DNA of 64,000 nt from a virus, in the IMG/VR virus record IMGVR_UViG_3300022700_000177, positions 1 through 64,000 of that record; one strand, 5' to 3'. Below are positions 7,317 to 15,811 of this stretch, in pieces; position 1 is the first letter of the stretch, and each line of letters begins with the position of its first letter. The position numbers and the translations under genes were made by a program. The notes under the pieces were generated by a model, which did not search any database, was not told where the DNA came from, and was given only the letters and a program-made list of their open reading frames with translations.

Positions 7317-7344
7317 AAAGGGGCAAGCTACTGTTTGTCCCTTT
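7317..7344 (+). other. Intergenic hairpin, 10-bp stem
   Basis: AAAGGGGCAA pairs with TTGTCCCTTT with one wobble over an 8-base loop. It is followed by TGATTG and the leader AACCTATAACGAGTGGAGGT before ATG 7384. Confidence 0.55.
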
Positions 7345-7383
7345 GATTGTTTCAGTGGAACCTATAACGAGTGGAGGTAATTT

Positions 7384-7842
7384 ATGAAGCTGAAACTTTC
7401 TCAAAACGGTTTTAACTATCTGATGTTCGGGCATGAAGAGGATGAAAGAGCAACCTTTAAACTCTGGGTGAACAAATACCTTACCAATGGGGAACGTGAA
7501 ATTCACTTCCCCTTAAAAGCTAAGGTGATTGTCACAGGCAAAGGTAACAAAGTTCTAAAGCCAGCAGAGGATGTTTGGACTTTGAACCTGTTTGCAGAAT
7601 GTAACTATAAAGGGGAGACTGATATTTGTGTGCTTGGCAAATCGGTCCCCTTTCTCAGATCGCTTAGTCCATACAAAGAACTGAATTGTGTACACAATCC
7701 AGCTCTTGGTATATCTCGTGGTTTACTTGTCTCTGTCTCTACCCCTGAGCTTTTCTATGAAGTGACAAGAGACAATAAAGTGTTTCAATTACACTGGACA
7801 GAAGGAGGTAAAAGCGTATTGACAAACACCTACAAAGTCTAA
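7384..7842 (+). CDS. Hypothetical protein, 152 aa
   Basis: ATG 7384 follows AGTGGAGGTAATTT. The protein is predicted mostly beta, without membrane segments or metal motifs. No family is recognised. The following gene has the full AACCTTAACCAAATTGGAGGT leader but no hairpin in front. Confidence 0.6.
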   Translation: MKLKLSQNGFNYLMFGHEEDERATFKLWVNKYLTNGEREIHFPLKAKVIVTGKGNKVLKPAEDVWTLNLFAECNYKGETDICVLGKSVPFLRSLSPYKELNCVHNPALGISRGLLVSVSTPELFYEVTRDNKVFQLHWTEGGKSVLTNTYKV

Positions 7843-7881
7843 GGCCAAAAACTATAAACCTTAACCAAATTGGAGGTTTTT

Positions 7882-8454
7882 ATGACTGAACAATTTCAAT
7901 CAACCTGTGGCTGCCCTTTCGATCCCAATCCAAAGTCTTCCTGTTTCACAATCTGCAAGAAAGATGATCCTGAATCTTTTAAGCAGTGTGAAGGGGCTTT
8001 TGCTTCTGCATCGGAGACAAAGAAGGCTAAACGGAAGAAAGCTGCCAAACCTAAGAAGCAGAAAAGGTATGACATCATCGGTGATGGAGTTGGCACTTCA
8101 GCATCCATGATCAACTCACTCCTCATTTGCGGGGCTACTATGCAAGAGTTTCAAGAGGAAATTGGTTGTGATGCTTCTCGTATTCGGGGTCATTTTGGTG
8201 GGCTGCGTAACGGCAACAAGAATCGTGGTCCAAAAGAAATCTTCCACTCAAAAGAGAACGGCAGGTTTTACTTTGATGATCCCAACTTGGAATACTTTGG
8301 GGAATGTGGCGAAGAGGGCGAGTTGCCCAAACCTACTCCAAAGAAAGGGAAGAAAACTTCAGCCAAGCGTAAAACGGATACGAAAGTGAAAGCCAAACCT
8401 AAAGCTAAAGCCAAACCTAAGGCGAAGAAGGAAACTAAAGCGGAAGCTAAGTAA
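7882..8454 (+). CDS. Lysine-rich DNA-binding-like protein, paralogue of the 25789 gene
   Basis: The 190-residue protein has three parts: an N-terminal Cys cluster (residues 9-36), a domain at about 66-131, and a Lys/Ala/Pro tail (about 149-190) like histone-H1-type tails. The middle domain aligns without gaps to residues 159-205 of the 25789 product: GAT at 84-86, IGC at 94-96, R100, R102 and H104 are shared at the same spacing. Its 'GAT..E....IGC...R.R.H' pattern suggests a small helix-turn-helix. ATG 7882 follows TTGGAGG. A true intrinsic terminator follows. Confidence 0.65.
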   Translation: MTEQFQSTCGCPFDPNPKSSCFTICKKDDPESFKQCEGAFASASETKKAKRKKAAKPKKQKRYDIIGDGVGTSASMINSLLICGATMQEFQEEIGCDASRIRGHFGGLRNGNKNRGPKEIFHSKENGRFYFDDPNLEYFGECGEEGELPKPTPKKGKKTSAKRKTDTKVKAKPKAKAKPKAKKETKAEAK

Positions 8455-8461
8455 TCACCAC

Positions 8462-8493
8462 AGCCCCTGGCTCAGGCCGGGGGCTTATTTTTT
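8462..8493 (+). terminator. Intrinsic terminator
   Basis: AGCCCCTGG pairs with CCGGGGGCT (one wobble) and is followed by TATTTTTTT, the classic GC stem plus T run. It begins seven bases after the stop codon of the 7882 gene. It is one of only two intergenic hairpins here with a proper T run. Confidence 0.85.
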
Positions 8494-8620
8494 TCCTTCT
8501 CCAGCAAGGTAAAACCTGTATTTTCTACTGGCTTTTCTATGCAATTTTACTATTTTAGAGTGTTTGACTTTCTTTAATGCGTGGATCATCTTTCCGCGGA
8601 TCAAAACTAAGGAGGTTTTT

Positions 8621-8914
8621 ATGGGAGGAAGAGTTTGTGTGGGTTGTGGTAATGTGACAAATGACTTCCAAACCTGCGTTAAATGTAACGGTCAATATAT
8701 TTGTCCTAAATGTTCCTTTTGTAATTATTGTGGTCATGAAGATAAACACCTGTATTACATAAAAAGACAACTGCAAAGAAAAAGGGAATCAAAGGAAAAC
8801 AGAATTGAAGAATTAAAAAAAGGATACTATGTCAATTTGTTTGAATTAGCTACTTTAGAAAAACAAATAGAATTGCTTGAAAACATCTATTTTGAATTCC
8901 TTTACTATAAATAG
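8621..8914 (+). CDS. Double zinc-ribbon protein with C-terminal coiled coil
   Basis: The first 45 residues of this 97-residue protein hold four CxxC-type pairs (CVGC, CVKC, CPKC, CNYC), enough for two zinc sites, followed by a charged helix of about 50 residues that could form a coiled coil. ATG 8621 follows AAGGAGG. Function unknown; the layout suits a nucleic-acid or protein adaptor. Confidence 0.65.
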   Translation: MGGRVCVGCGNVTNDFQTCVKCNGQYICPKCSFCNYCGHEDKHLYYIKRQLQRKRESKENRIEELKKGYYVNLFELATLEKQIELLENIYFEFLYYK

Positions 8915-8922
8915 GGGTTTTT

Positions 8923-9129
8923 ATGATGACCAGAATTGAAAATGAGTTAAAAACAATTCAAGACAGTAGGGTTTTAAAGGAGGAACTCCATTGTTTCATG
9001 GATGAAATTCAAAATCATTACCTTCACATCAACGATGACCATATCTTTCTAATCTTTTTGGAATTTGTATTAGATAGGTGTAAAAAAGCTAAAAAGGAGG
9101 AGCTTAATGAACAAAGAGCAGGTAGTTAA
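8923..9129 (+). CDS. Hypothetical helical protein, 68 aa
   Basis: ATG 8923 follows TAGGGG. The protein is predicted all-helical and acidic. Its last 23 bases overlap the DUF2786-like gene, whose ribosome site AGGAGG lies inside it, so the two are coupled. Confidence 0.55.
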   Translation: MMTRIENELKTIQDSRVLKEELHCFMDEIQNHYLHINDDHIFLIFLEFVLDRCKKAKKEELNEQRAGS

Positions 9130-9748
9130 AAAAATCCACAAGCTGTTAGCGTTGGCAAGCAACAATCCAGAGTCACACGAAGCTAAACTTGCTGGGGAAA
9201 AAGCTGCGGAGTTAATGGCTAAATACCAGATTGAAAGTATCAAGGCTGAGGGAGAGGATTCCAAAGTTTCTGAAGTTAGCACCTCAAGGTACAAAGCTAT
9301 GAATAGCTGGGAGGGGGTATTTCTTGTAAAAATCTGTGACATTTTTGAATGTCGGTGTCTTATCTCAGGGAACAGCTTTAGGATAATTGGAATGAAAGCG
9401 GATGCTGATCTTGCTTTATGGTATTTCGTTTTTATCCGCAGAACGATTATCCGACAATCAGAAGTGTACTCTAAGAAAAAGAAAGAACAGGATGACTTCT
9501 GTGTAGGAATGTCAATTCGTGTTACTGAGAGGTTGAATGAGATTTACAAAAAGAAGGAAGAACAGCAAGTAAAAGAGATGACTAAGGATCTTGTTGTTTT
9601 AAAGAAGGGCGAAGTTGATAATTATATGAAAAACAATTATAAATTGAAGAAAAATCATAGTAAAAGAAGAAGGACAGATGCTAAGGATTATTATGCTGGA
9701 TACAAAAAAGGTGATGACATTTCATTGAACAAACCAGTTGAAAAATAA
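9107..9748 (+). CDS. DUF2786-family protein
   Basis: The N-terminus of this 213-residue protein (KKIHKLLALA.....HEAKLAGEKAAELMAKY) matches the DUF2786 pattern: a helical start in which a 'KIxKLLALA' helix precedes an 'A...A.ELM.KY' helix. The middle resembles the companion domain often found with it, and the C-terminus is strongly basic (about residues 180-200). The family is common in phages and mobile elements, and its biochemical role is not established. ATG 9107 follows AGGAGG. Confidence 0.75.
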   Translation: MNKEQVVKKIHKLLALASNNPESHEAKLAGEKAAELMAKYQIESIKAEGEDSKVSEVSTSRYKAMNSWEGVFLVKICDIFECRCLISGNSFRIIGMKADADLALWYFVFIRRTIIRQSEVYSKKKKEQDDFCVGMSIRVTERLNEIYKKKEEQQVKEMTKDLVVLKKGEVDNYMKNNYKLKKNHSKRRRTDAKDYYAGYKKGDDISLNKPVEK

Positions 9749-9761
9749 GGATGCTTTCACA

Positions 9762-9790
9762 GGGCCAGTGACTTCAAGTGTCATTGGCCC
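9762..9790 (+). other. Intergenic hairpin, 11-bp stem, followed by a doubled leader
   Basis: GGGCCAGTGAC pairs with GTCATTGGCCC with one wobble. The following 35 bases contain the ATTGGAGGT phrase twice, the second within AACCTTAACCAAATTGGAGG, which serves ATG 9826. The duplicate suggests the leader itself was copied. Confidence 0.6.
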
Positions 9791-9825
9791 CATTGGAGGT
9801 AACCTTAACCAAATTGGAGGTATTT

Positions 9826-10047
9826 ATGCCAAAAGCAGAAGTGTTTCATGGGCCAACGCTTATAACAACCCTTACATCAAAAACAGTAAAGGGGGTGTTT
9901 AACCAATGTCAAGGTTATTTTGGTCATTGTTTAGGTGCAACAAAAAACACTGAAGGAAGGAGAATAGGTTGGAAGTTCGCAAGATGCGGAACAAAAATGG
10001 AATGTGTAACTGAAATTTACAACGTTCGTTTATATGAGGAGGATTAG
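9826..10047 (+). CDS. Hypothetical protein, 73 aa
   Basis: ATG 9826 follows AAATTGGAGGTATTT. The small protein has four cysteines spread through it and no recognised motif. The next gene starts two bases after the stop. Confidence 0.55.
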   Translation: MPKAEVFHGPTLITTLTSKTVKGVFNQCQGYFGHCLGATKNTEGRRIGWKFARCGTKMECVTEIYNVRLYEED

Positions 10048-10048
10048 T

Positions 10049-10417
10049 ATGCCAACTTATAAAAGGTCTTTGCAACTTCAAACCAGAGCAGTGAATGAGG
10101 TTAGAATGATCTATTCAATGGCGGTTACTTGCAAGGTAACACATTCAGAATTAACCAAACAAATTATGGAGGTTTACAATCACACCTTAAAAGAAGCACC
10201 GCAATGGGCGAGAGAGTATGTTCGTGGTTATGTTGCTTGTCTCTTGGATAGAATCCAAGAGGAGCATATGGAATTCTGCTATATTATCAAAGGGCATCGT
10301 TACAGTACCAGAAAAGACTCCCCTATCAATTACGAAAAACACCACATTCTCCCAAGTCAGCTTTCAGGCCAGCCAAACGGCTTTTATTGGAAAGACACAG
10401 ACAAACTTTTCTACTAA
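10049..10417 (+). CDS. Hypothetical protein, 122 aa
   Basis: ATG 10049 follows GAGGAGG. The N-terminal two thirds is helical (about residues 12-75), and the C-terminus contains HH and several aromatic residues. No family is recognised. Confidence 0.55.
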   Translation: MPTYKRSLQLQTRAVNEVRMIYSMAVTCKVTHSELTKQIMEVYNHTLKEAPQWAREYVRGYVACLLDRIQEEHMEFCYIIKGHRYSTRKDSPINYEKHHILPSQLSGQPNGFYWKDTDKLFY

Positions 10418-10440
10418 CCTTTAGCTGATTGGAGGTATTT

Positions 10441-11295
10441 ATGAGTTTCGTAGAAGCAATGGAAGAAAAAGCAAGGATCATTGATGGAGTCAGAGAAAGA
10501 TTCCCAGAAGTAGAATGGCCTACCCCTGTCAAGGAGCCTATTTGGACAGGGCGGTTTGACAAGAAGCCTATTGAAGGTTGGTATGCGTTAAGGGATCAAA
10601 ACAATCAAAATCTATTCCAGTTTGTGTCCGATGATTATGCTCTGGTGTTTAATGAAGAAATTGTGGACAAAGCTGTTACTGCTGTGGATGAACTTGGCGA
10701 TACTTTTGGAGAACCCAAATTCGCTTTCAAGTTCTTCAAAGATGGGGCGAGGTTTAAGCTAAACATCACATTCCCGGACGCTCAAAAGAATATAGCACTG
10801 AAAGATCCTGTTGCCCCAACATTGTCCCTTAAAAACTGCTATGACAAATCAAGGAAGTTCATCTTTGAACGTGGAGCAATGGAACTTGTGTGTACTAATG
10901 GGTTAGTCGTACCAAGATTTAAAGACATGATTCAAAAGAAACATATCGGAGACTTTGATGTTCCTGACATTAAACAGGAATTGGTTAATTTCATTGAGGG
11001 CTTTGATCACACAACAGCAATTTGGCAGAAGTGGACTCAAACAAAAATTGACAAGTTTCAGGTTGCTGAGATTTGGGAAGCGATGCCCTTCTCAGAGAAG
11101 GAACGAGAGAAAATTGAAGCGTTACCTCTCATTGGGGATGGCAAGACTTTGGGTAGCTCAACTGATGGTTCAGTACTGCTTTGGGATTTGAATCGTGCTA
11201 CCACTCAATACCTAACTCACGAAATGAAATCTTCAGTAAGGGCAGACGAAGCAGGCCCTATCATTGCCAACATTATTTCCAAGTATTCTAATTAG
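10441..11295 (+). CDS. DUF932-like phage/plasmid protein
   Basis: The 284-residue sequence has the features of DUF932-type proteins: an early 'FQFVSDDYALVFNEE' stretch, a central strand-rich part ending in 'GAMELVCTNGLV', and a long helical C-terminus. The family is common on phages, plasmids and integrative elements, and its exact role is unknown. ATG 10441 follows ATTGGAGGTATTT. A perfect hairpin follows the stop. Confidence 0.75.
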   Translation: MSFVEAMEEKARIIDGVRERFPEVEWPTPVKEPIWTGRFDKKPIEGWYALRDQNNQNLFQFVSDDYALVFNEEIVDKAVTAVDELGDTFGEPKFAFKFFKDGARFKLNITFPDAQKNIALKDPVAPTLSLKNCYDKSRKFIFERGAMELVCTNGLVVPRFKDMIQKKHIGDFDVPDIKQELVNFIEGFDHTTAIWQKWTQTKIDKFQVAEIWEAMPFSEKEREKIEALPLIGDGKTLGSSTDGSVLLWDLNRATTQYLTHEMKSSVRADEAGPIIANIISKYSN

Positions 11296-11311
11296 TTATC
11301 AACTTAACAAC

Positions 11312-11335
11312 TGGGGGCTGAGAAGTCAGCCCCCA
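11312..11335 (+). other. Intergenic hairpin, perfect 10-bp stem
   Basis: TGGGGGCTGA pairs perfectly with TCAGCCCCCA across a GAAG tetraloop. It is the most stable-looking of the series, but no T run follows; AAAAAGGAGG for the next gene comes directly after. Confidence 0.65.
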
Positions 11336-11354
11336 TACAAAAAGGAGGTTCGAA

Positions 11355-11810
11355 TTGAGAAATCCATTTAAGAAGAAAAAACAAACACCAACAGAAAGGA
11401 AACAAAGTGAACCAGAGTTTGCAAAGCAGATGGCAGGGAAACTTCAGTTTGAAAAGTGGAAGATACTAAGAATACAAAGACCTTACGATCAACTTGAAGT
11501 CCTCATTGATGATTTTGATGCTCGATTTATTGATTGGGAATTTATCTATGGCAATGGATGGACTGCAAGAGTAACGGACTTTATCTACACCTTTGAGCAG
11601 TTGGAGAGAAAGAAGATACCGACAGCAGGAAATATTTGGACGTGTGAATGTAAAAGTAAATACCAGTTTGTTCATTCTGATTACATCAAAATATGCACTC
11701 GGTGTTTTGCAATTTTGGATGAAAAAGAGTACACTAAGAGACTCCCCTACATTGGAGATATACTCAAGGGATGGCGAAGATTTGCTGAACTTCCTAAATA
11801 TGTAAAATAA
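11355..11810 (+). CDS. Zinc-ribbon protein, 151 aa (TTG start)
   Basis: The start is TTG 11355, six bases after AAGGAGG, with no better ATG nearby. The N-terminal 40 residues are very basic, and a CxC...CxxC cluster (CEC near 97, CTRC near 113) suggests a zinc ribbon near the C-terminus. Function unknown. Confidence 0.6.
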   Translation: MRNPFKKKKQTPTERKQSEPEFAKQMAGKLQFEKWKILRIQRPYDQLEVLIDDFDARFIDWEFIYGNGWTARVTDFIYTFEQLERKKIPTAGNIWTCECKSKYQFVHSDYIKICTRCFAILDEKEYTKRLPYIGDILKGWRRFAELPKYVK

Positions 11811-11820
11811 GGATACTTTA

Positions 11821-11845
11821 GGGGCAGAGAGTCATTCCCTGCCCC
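11821..11845 (+). other. Intergenic hairpin
   Basis: GGGGCAG pairs with CTGCCCC, and a few more pairs are possible after one mismatch. It lies 11 bases after a stop codon. TTTTAACCTAAAAAGGAGG follows before ATG 11887. It is the last member of the hairpin-leader series. Confidence 0.55.
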
Positions 11846-11886
11846 AATAAGTGGTCTTATTGTTTTAACCTAAAAAGGAGGTTTTT

Positions 11887-12204
11887 ATGAAGTACAATTA
11901 TCAGTTTGATTGTAGAGATCCTCTTATTCCTACAGAAGAAATGATTAAAGCTGTGGATGAAGCTACTGAAATTACATGGGAAACTTTTAGAAGAAATATA
12001 AACCTTGATGACCTGAAGGCTTTAATGCCCGGTCTTTATTCCTGGACAGGCAGGGGTTTACACATCAAAAATGACCCATGTGTTTCCTTTTGGAAAACAA
12101 AAATGAGGGGTTTTGTTTGTTATTTTATTTCATGGAGTTCTATAGAATTCTTTTTCACAACAAGGAGGATTTATGGCAAGGGTAAACGTATCAGTAAGGT
12201 TTAA
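11887..12204 (+). CDS. Hypothetical protein, 105 aa
   Basis: ATG 11887 follows AAAAAGGAGG. The protein shows no known motif. Its last 32 bases overlap the next gene, whose ribosome site (ACAAGGAGG) lies inside this frame, and the basic tail here may exist only because of that overlap. Confidence 0.55.
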   Translation: MKYNYQFDCRDPLIPTEEMIKAVDEATEITWETFRRNINLDDLKALMPGLYSWTGRGLHIKNDPCVSFWKTKMRGFVCYFISWSSIEFFFTTRRIYGKGKRISKV

Positions 12205-12382
12205 GTGCAGGGAAAAGAAAGAACAGGTGGACACTTTTGCAGGAAATTTTGAGGACATTGAATTTTATTACAACCACATAGAAGATAGATTATTTGCTGA
12301 AATTTCCGCTTTATGCCCTAAATGCGGAAAGATTCATGTGTTTAAAAAAGAGGTAAAACATATACAAGAAGCAATAAGGTAA
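12173..12382 (+). CDS. Small protein with CPKCGK metal-binding motif, 69 aa
   Basis: ATG 12173 follows AAGGAGG. A CPKC pair near residue 44, followed by a His, could bind zinc with Cys14 or form half a ribbon. The rest is strand-rich. Function unknown. Confidence 0.55.
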   Translation: MARVNVSVRFKCREKKEQVDTFAGNFEDIEFYYNHIEDRLFAEISALCPKCGKIHVFKKEVKHIQEAIR

Positions 12383-12386
12383 TTTT

Positions 12387-12944
12387 ATGGCTACAAACAC
12401 AAGGTGGCTACTTCCAAACATAGTAATACCTAATTATTATTTTCAAGTCCATGACTGTGCAGCCCACCGATACAACCCACCTTGGTTCTTCAAATGGTTT
12501 CCAAGAAAGCCCTGTTTTTACTGTGATTCAGGTGTCATCGCTAATATACCGCACTACTCAAATAAAGTTATATACTTCAAATGGACTTACATTCAATTGA
12601 ATATTGACGCTGTTAGGGTTGGGGGAGTTCATGGATTAAACTTTGAAAAAGGCGACCCATTTAGGCTCCCCCTATATATCAGGAAGATTGTAAAAAAATT
12701 CCTGAACAGAGAAGACAAGTCAATAATGATGCTTGACATAGAAGAGTATGAGAGGCTTAGGAAAGAAGATTCCAGCCTTCCTCCCGCCCTAAAGACTGAA
12801 GAGCAGTTACTTGATGCAGTAAAAAATAGAGGCTACAGGGTTAAGGGTTATGAAGGGTTGAGAAATCGAGGGGAGAAAACAACTGAGGAGCTTTACAAAG
12901 AAACTATAGACCTCATAAAAAAAGAAGGAAAATGGGAGGAATAA
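12387..12944 (+). CDS. Hypothetical protein, 185 aa
   Basis: ATG 12387 follows AAGGTAATTTT, a weak ribosome site, and starts 4 bases after the upstream stop. Residues about 20-55 hold His and Cys residues (HDC, CFYC) that could bind metal, and the C-terminus is helical and charged. Its stop overlaps the next start (TAATG). No family is recognised. Confidence 0.55.
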   Translation: MATNTRWLLPNIVIPNYYFQVHDCAAHRYNPPWFFKWFPRKPCFYCDSGVIANIPHYSNKVIYFKWTYIQLNIDAVRVGGVHGLNFEKGDPFRLPLYIRKIVKKFLNREDKSIMMLDIEEYERLRKEDSSLPPALKTEEQLLDAVKNRGYRVKGYEGLRNRGEKTTEELYKETIDLIKKEGKWEE

Positions 12945-13420
12945 TGCAATTTTATGTGATTCACAAAGATCCTAGGAAGAACGCAGCATTTTTACCTGAC
13001 TACGCATTAAAAAGGGTTAACGTGCGAGAAGGCTATCAAATCCTAAGTGACATTGGACACTATTTTGGTGTTCATTGGGGAACACAAAATAAGCAGTACA
13101 ACTACAATCATCCTGCTGTGATGAGATGGTGTAAAGACGGTGAATCTTTTGACAGATTTGTGGATTATTATGAAGCTTGCCTGGATGCATATGAAAAAAG
13201 GTATAATAAGAAAACCGCGTTTCATATTGGATTTAGGGATTTTCTCCAAGGTTCCTTAAACGCTTACTCTCCATACAAATCAATCATGTTTTTAATCGAA
13301 CCTCGTATCTCCTGGGAACAACTTACAATTAGCTACCTCATGTCTGCAAAACGAGACAAACTTACAGAAGAAGAAACCAAAATTTTAGGTGAACTTTATC
13401 TACAAAAGGGGGGGTTATGA
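12944..13420 (+). CDS. Conserved phage protein, possibly of a family annotated as pyrimidine-dimer-glycosylase-like
   Basis: The start is ATG 12944 (TAATG overlap, GGGAGG upstream), giving 158 residues. The pattern 'DP..NA', 'QILS', 'YN.NHP...W' and 'A...YE.RYNKK.A' in order recalls phage proteins that carry 'NHPC..W.RES..N......ALC.EYT.RYGK.H', some of which are annotated as pyrimidine-dimer DNA glycosylases. The N-terminal Thr used by T4 endonuclease V is absent, so activity cannot be assumed. The resemblance is from memory of the motif only. Confidence 0.45.
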   Translation: MQFYVIHKDPRKNAAFLPDYALKRVNVREGYQILSDIGHYFGVHWGTQNKQYNYNHPAVMRWCKDGESFDRFVDYYEACLDAYEKRYNKKTAFHIGFRDFLQGSLNAYSPYKSIMFLIEPRISWEQLTISYLMSAKRDKLTEEETKILGELYLQKGGL

Positions 13421-13770
13421 CTGACAAAGCATTACAACTGTATACCTTGAAAAAGGAAAAGGATGAACTTGAAAAGGAAATCAAAAAAATTCAAGAGGGG
13501 CTCATTGAAGAATGGAAAAATGAAAAGAGGATACCAATTGACGATTTAAGGTACTTTACTGTTATTGACAACACCGTATCAGTAATAAACAACTCCAGAC
13601 TTATTCAATCCATTGGTCAAACAAACTACAACAAGGTTTCTTCTGCAAAGAAATCAGCAATCCAAAAGCAGTTGGGTACTGGCAAAGTTACTGATCTTAT
13701 CAAGAAAGGCATAATCAAGATACAGGACAAAGGCAAGTATCTAAGGTTAGTTGAACAAAAGGGGGAGTAA
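13417..13770 (+). CDS. Coiled-coil protein, 117 aa
   Basis: It starts in an ATGA overlap with the previous gene. Residues 1-38 form a charged helix (LKKEKDELEKEIKKIQ) likely to be a coiled coil, and a basic, Gly/Lys-rich second half may touch nucleic acid. Function unknown. Confidence 0.6.
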   Translation: MTDKALQLYTLKKEKDELEKEIKKIQEGLIEEWKNEKRIPIDDLRYFTVIDNTVSVINNSRLIQSIGQTNYNKVSSAKKSAIQKQLGTGKVTDLIKKGIIKIQDKGKYLRLVEQKGE

Positions 13771-14103
13771 ATGTATTGCAGGTATTGTGAAATTTATGCT
13801 CAGAGTAATAAGCGAAAAAAGGAAGAAAATATCCAATATCGACACTGTCCCATAAGAAAAACATTTGTTCATAAAATGGAAGTTGCTTGTGATTCCTTCA
13901 AGCGAAATAAGATTTTCTGGTGTGAAAATGACAGTAAATGGCTAACTTTTGAATCCTGTGTGAGCAGACAGAAAAGAAAGGATGAATGTTCTTCCAGATG
14001 CAGACAAAAAAGGGTTATTAACGACATAATGAAAAAGGAATTTTTTAGAGAAAAAAGGAGAAAGAGACTATCTAAAGGTACCTCTTTGAAAAGGAGAAAA
14101 TGA
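13771..14103 (+). CDS. Cysteine-rich basic protein, 110 aa
   Basis: ATG 13771 directly follows the previous stop. Eight cysteines, including CRYC at 3-6, and a C-terminus that is almost all Lys and Arg point to a metal-binding nucleic-acid-contacting protein. No family is recognised. Confidence 0.55.
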   Translation: MYCRYCEIYAQSNKRKKEENIQYRHCPIRKTFVHKMEVACDSFKRNKIFWCENDSKWLTFESCVSRQKRKDECSSRCRQKRVINDIMKKEFFREKRRKRLSKGTSLKRRK

Positions 14104-14441
14104 TGTGGGATTCAATAGACTGTGCCCTAAACGCCTTCAATCCTGAAAACTACCTATCAATTCATGAATTTCCTAATATACTTAAAACCTCTGAAGAGGA
14201 GTCAATAGAAAATTCAATAGTTAATAAATTAGCATTTCTGGAGTCTATTGATGAGGATGCCTTATTCATTGTCAACCTCATAAAAGCAGACTTACCTGAA
14301 CTTTACAGTGATAAAACCGATAAGATTACAAAGTATATGCTGAGAAAATATCTAAAGAAAATGGGCTGGAGTGAAAGGAAAATATCCAGAATATTTTCAG
14401 AGTTAGGTAACCACTATAAAATGTGTTTCGAGGAGTACTGA
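14100..14441 (+). CDS. Hypothetical helical protein with possible C-terminal helix-turn-helix, 113 aa
   Basis: The start is ATG 14100 (ATGATG, overlapping the upstream stop). The first 65 residues are acidic. The last 40 (MLRKYLKKMGWSERKISRIF) have the spacing of a helix-turn-helix. The stop overlaps the helicase start by one base (TGATG), so the product is made together with the helicase. Confidence 0.55.
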   Translation: MMWDSIDCALNAFNPENYLSIHEFPNILKTSEEESIENSIVNKLAFLESIDEDALFIVNLIKADLPELYSDKTDKITKYMLRKYLKKMGWSERKISRIFSELGNHYKMCFEEY

Positions 14442-15811
14442 TGATTGTTGTATTAAAAATACTAAACTCCTGTATCACCGAGATAACCCCCAATGGTTAT
14501 AAGGTGTTAAAGGAAAAATTAGCGTTTGAGGATGTCTTTTATAAACCGACACCTTATGGTCCAAAGAAAGCTGTCCAGTATTATAAGACAATGGTTTCGA
14601 AATCCAAGAGTGGTTATTTCATACCTACGGGGCTTTTAATGCACGCAGTTGCAATCCTGGAGTCTGAAAAAATCAAGTATGAAATCATAGGTGAGCAAGA
14701 AAAACTTCCAGTAAAAAAGCCAAAGCTAAAAGGTATTACTTTTCGTGATGACCAGGAAAGAATGATAGACTCCGCTTTACAAAAACAAAGAGGAGTTTTG
14801 ATTGCACCTACAGGTACTGGCAAATCTATTCTTGCGTTGGGAATCATGTCAGCCCTGCCAAAGAAAGCGAAAATACTATTCCTTGCACACACAGTTGACC
14901 TCGTAAAACAATTCAAAGCCGATTGCGAAAAATATGGATTTGATACAGGACTTGTTCAGGGTCAGAGTAAAGACATTTCTAAACGAGTGACCTGTGCTAC
15001 AATTCAAACGATAAGCAAACTTGATTGGAGAGAAATTTCTGATCATTGGGACACTGTTCTCATAGACGAGTCCCATAAAGTAAGCTCTGTCAAGAACAGA
15101 TATTCAGACTTCCTACAAAGGCAGTTAGCCCCAATGAAAATTGGATTTACTGCTACTATTCCAAAAGAAGGGGAAGCAAGATGGTGTTCTGACGCTTTCA
15201 TAGGTCCCCCAATTGATGAAGTGACTATGGATGAAGGGGTTGAGAATGAAATGCTCACACCTCCAATTGTTAAAATCTTGACATACCAAAGGGTGCATGG
15301 AGATCCAAATATAAGACAGTATAAGGATTACTATAATACCTTCATTGTAAACAACCCAACAAGAAACAGATTGATTGTCAAAGCAGCAAAACATCACATA
15401 GACAAGGGCCAGTCTGTTCTTATCTTTGTTAGCAAGATTTCTCAAGGAGATATTTTACAACAATTGGCTAAAGATAAAGGCTTAACTGTCCCTTTCTACA
15501 GAGGCCAATCCCCAAGTGACGAAAGAGAAGACGCTTTGAAAAGAATGAAAAGTAAGGACATTCTTGCCTGTATATGTACCACAATTTGGAAAGAAGGTAT
15601 TAACATTCCGCCTTTGAATGTAATAATCAATGCTTCTGGTGGCAAATCTGACATTCAAACGATTCAAGTAATTGGAAGAGGCACAAGAAAATTTGAGGAT
15701 AAAGACAAACTGATCGTTTATGATTTTGTTGATCCATACAGGTATATTGCAGATCATTTTTGTTTGAGATTGCTTATGTACAAAAACTTAAAATGGGAGG
15801 TGAAGTTTTGA
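14441..15811 (+). CDS. UvsW-like superfamily 2 DNA helicase
   Basis: This 456-residue protein has helicase motif I APTGTGKS at 122-129, motif II DESH at 209-212, motif III-like GFTATI near 235-240 and motif VI QVIGRGTR near the C-terminus, the order of SF2 helicases. The roughly 100-residue N-terminal region before the helicase core matches the layout of phage UvsW, which remodels recombination and replication forks. ATG 14441 follows CGAGGAG; the upstream GTG at 14423 lacks a site. It sits upstream of the primase and likely serves replication restart. Confidence 0.85.
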   Translation: MIVVLKILNSCITEITPNGYKVLKEKLAFEDVFYKPTPYGPKKAVQYYKTMVSKSKSGYFIPTGLLMHAVAILESEKIKYEIIGEQEKLPVKKPKLKGITFRDDQERMIDSALQKQRGVLIAPTGTGKSILALGIMSALPKKAKILFLAHTVDLVKQFKADCEKYGFDTGLVQGQSKDISKRVTCATIQTISKLDWREISDHWDTVLIDESHKVSSVKNRYSDFLQRQLAPMKIGFTATIPKEGEARWCSDAFIGPPIDEVTMDEGVENEMLTPPIVKILTYQRVHGDPNIRQYKDYYNTFIVNNPTRNRLIVKAAKHHIDKGQSVLIFVSKISQGDILQQLAKDKGLTVPFYRGQSPSDEREDALKRMKSKDILACICTTIWKEGINIPPLNVIINASGGKSDIQTIQVIGRGTRKFEDKDKLIVYDFVDPYRYIADHFCLRLLMYKNLKWEVKF

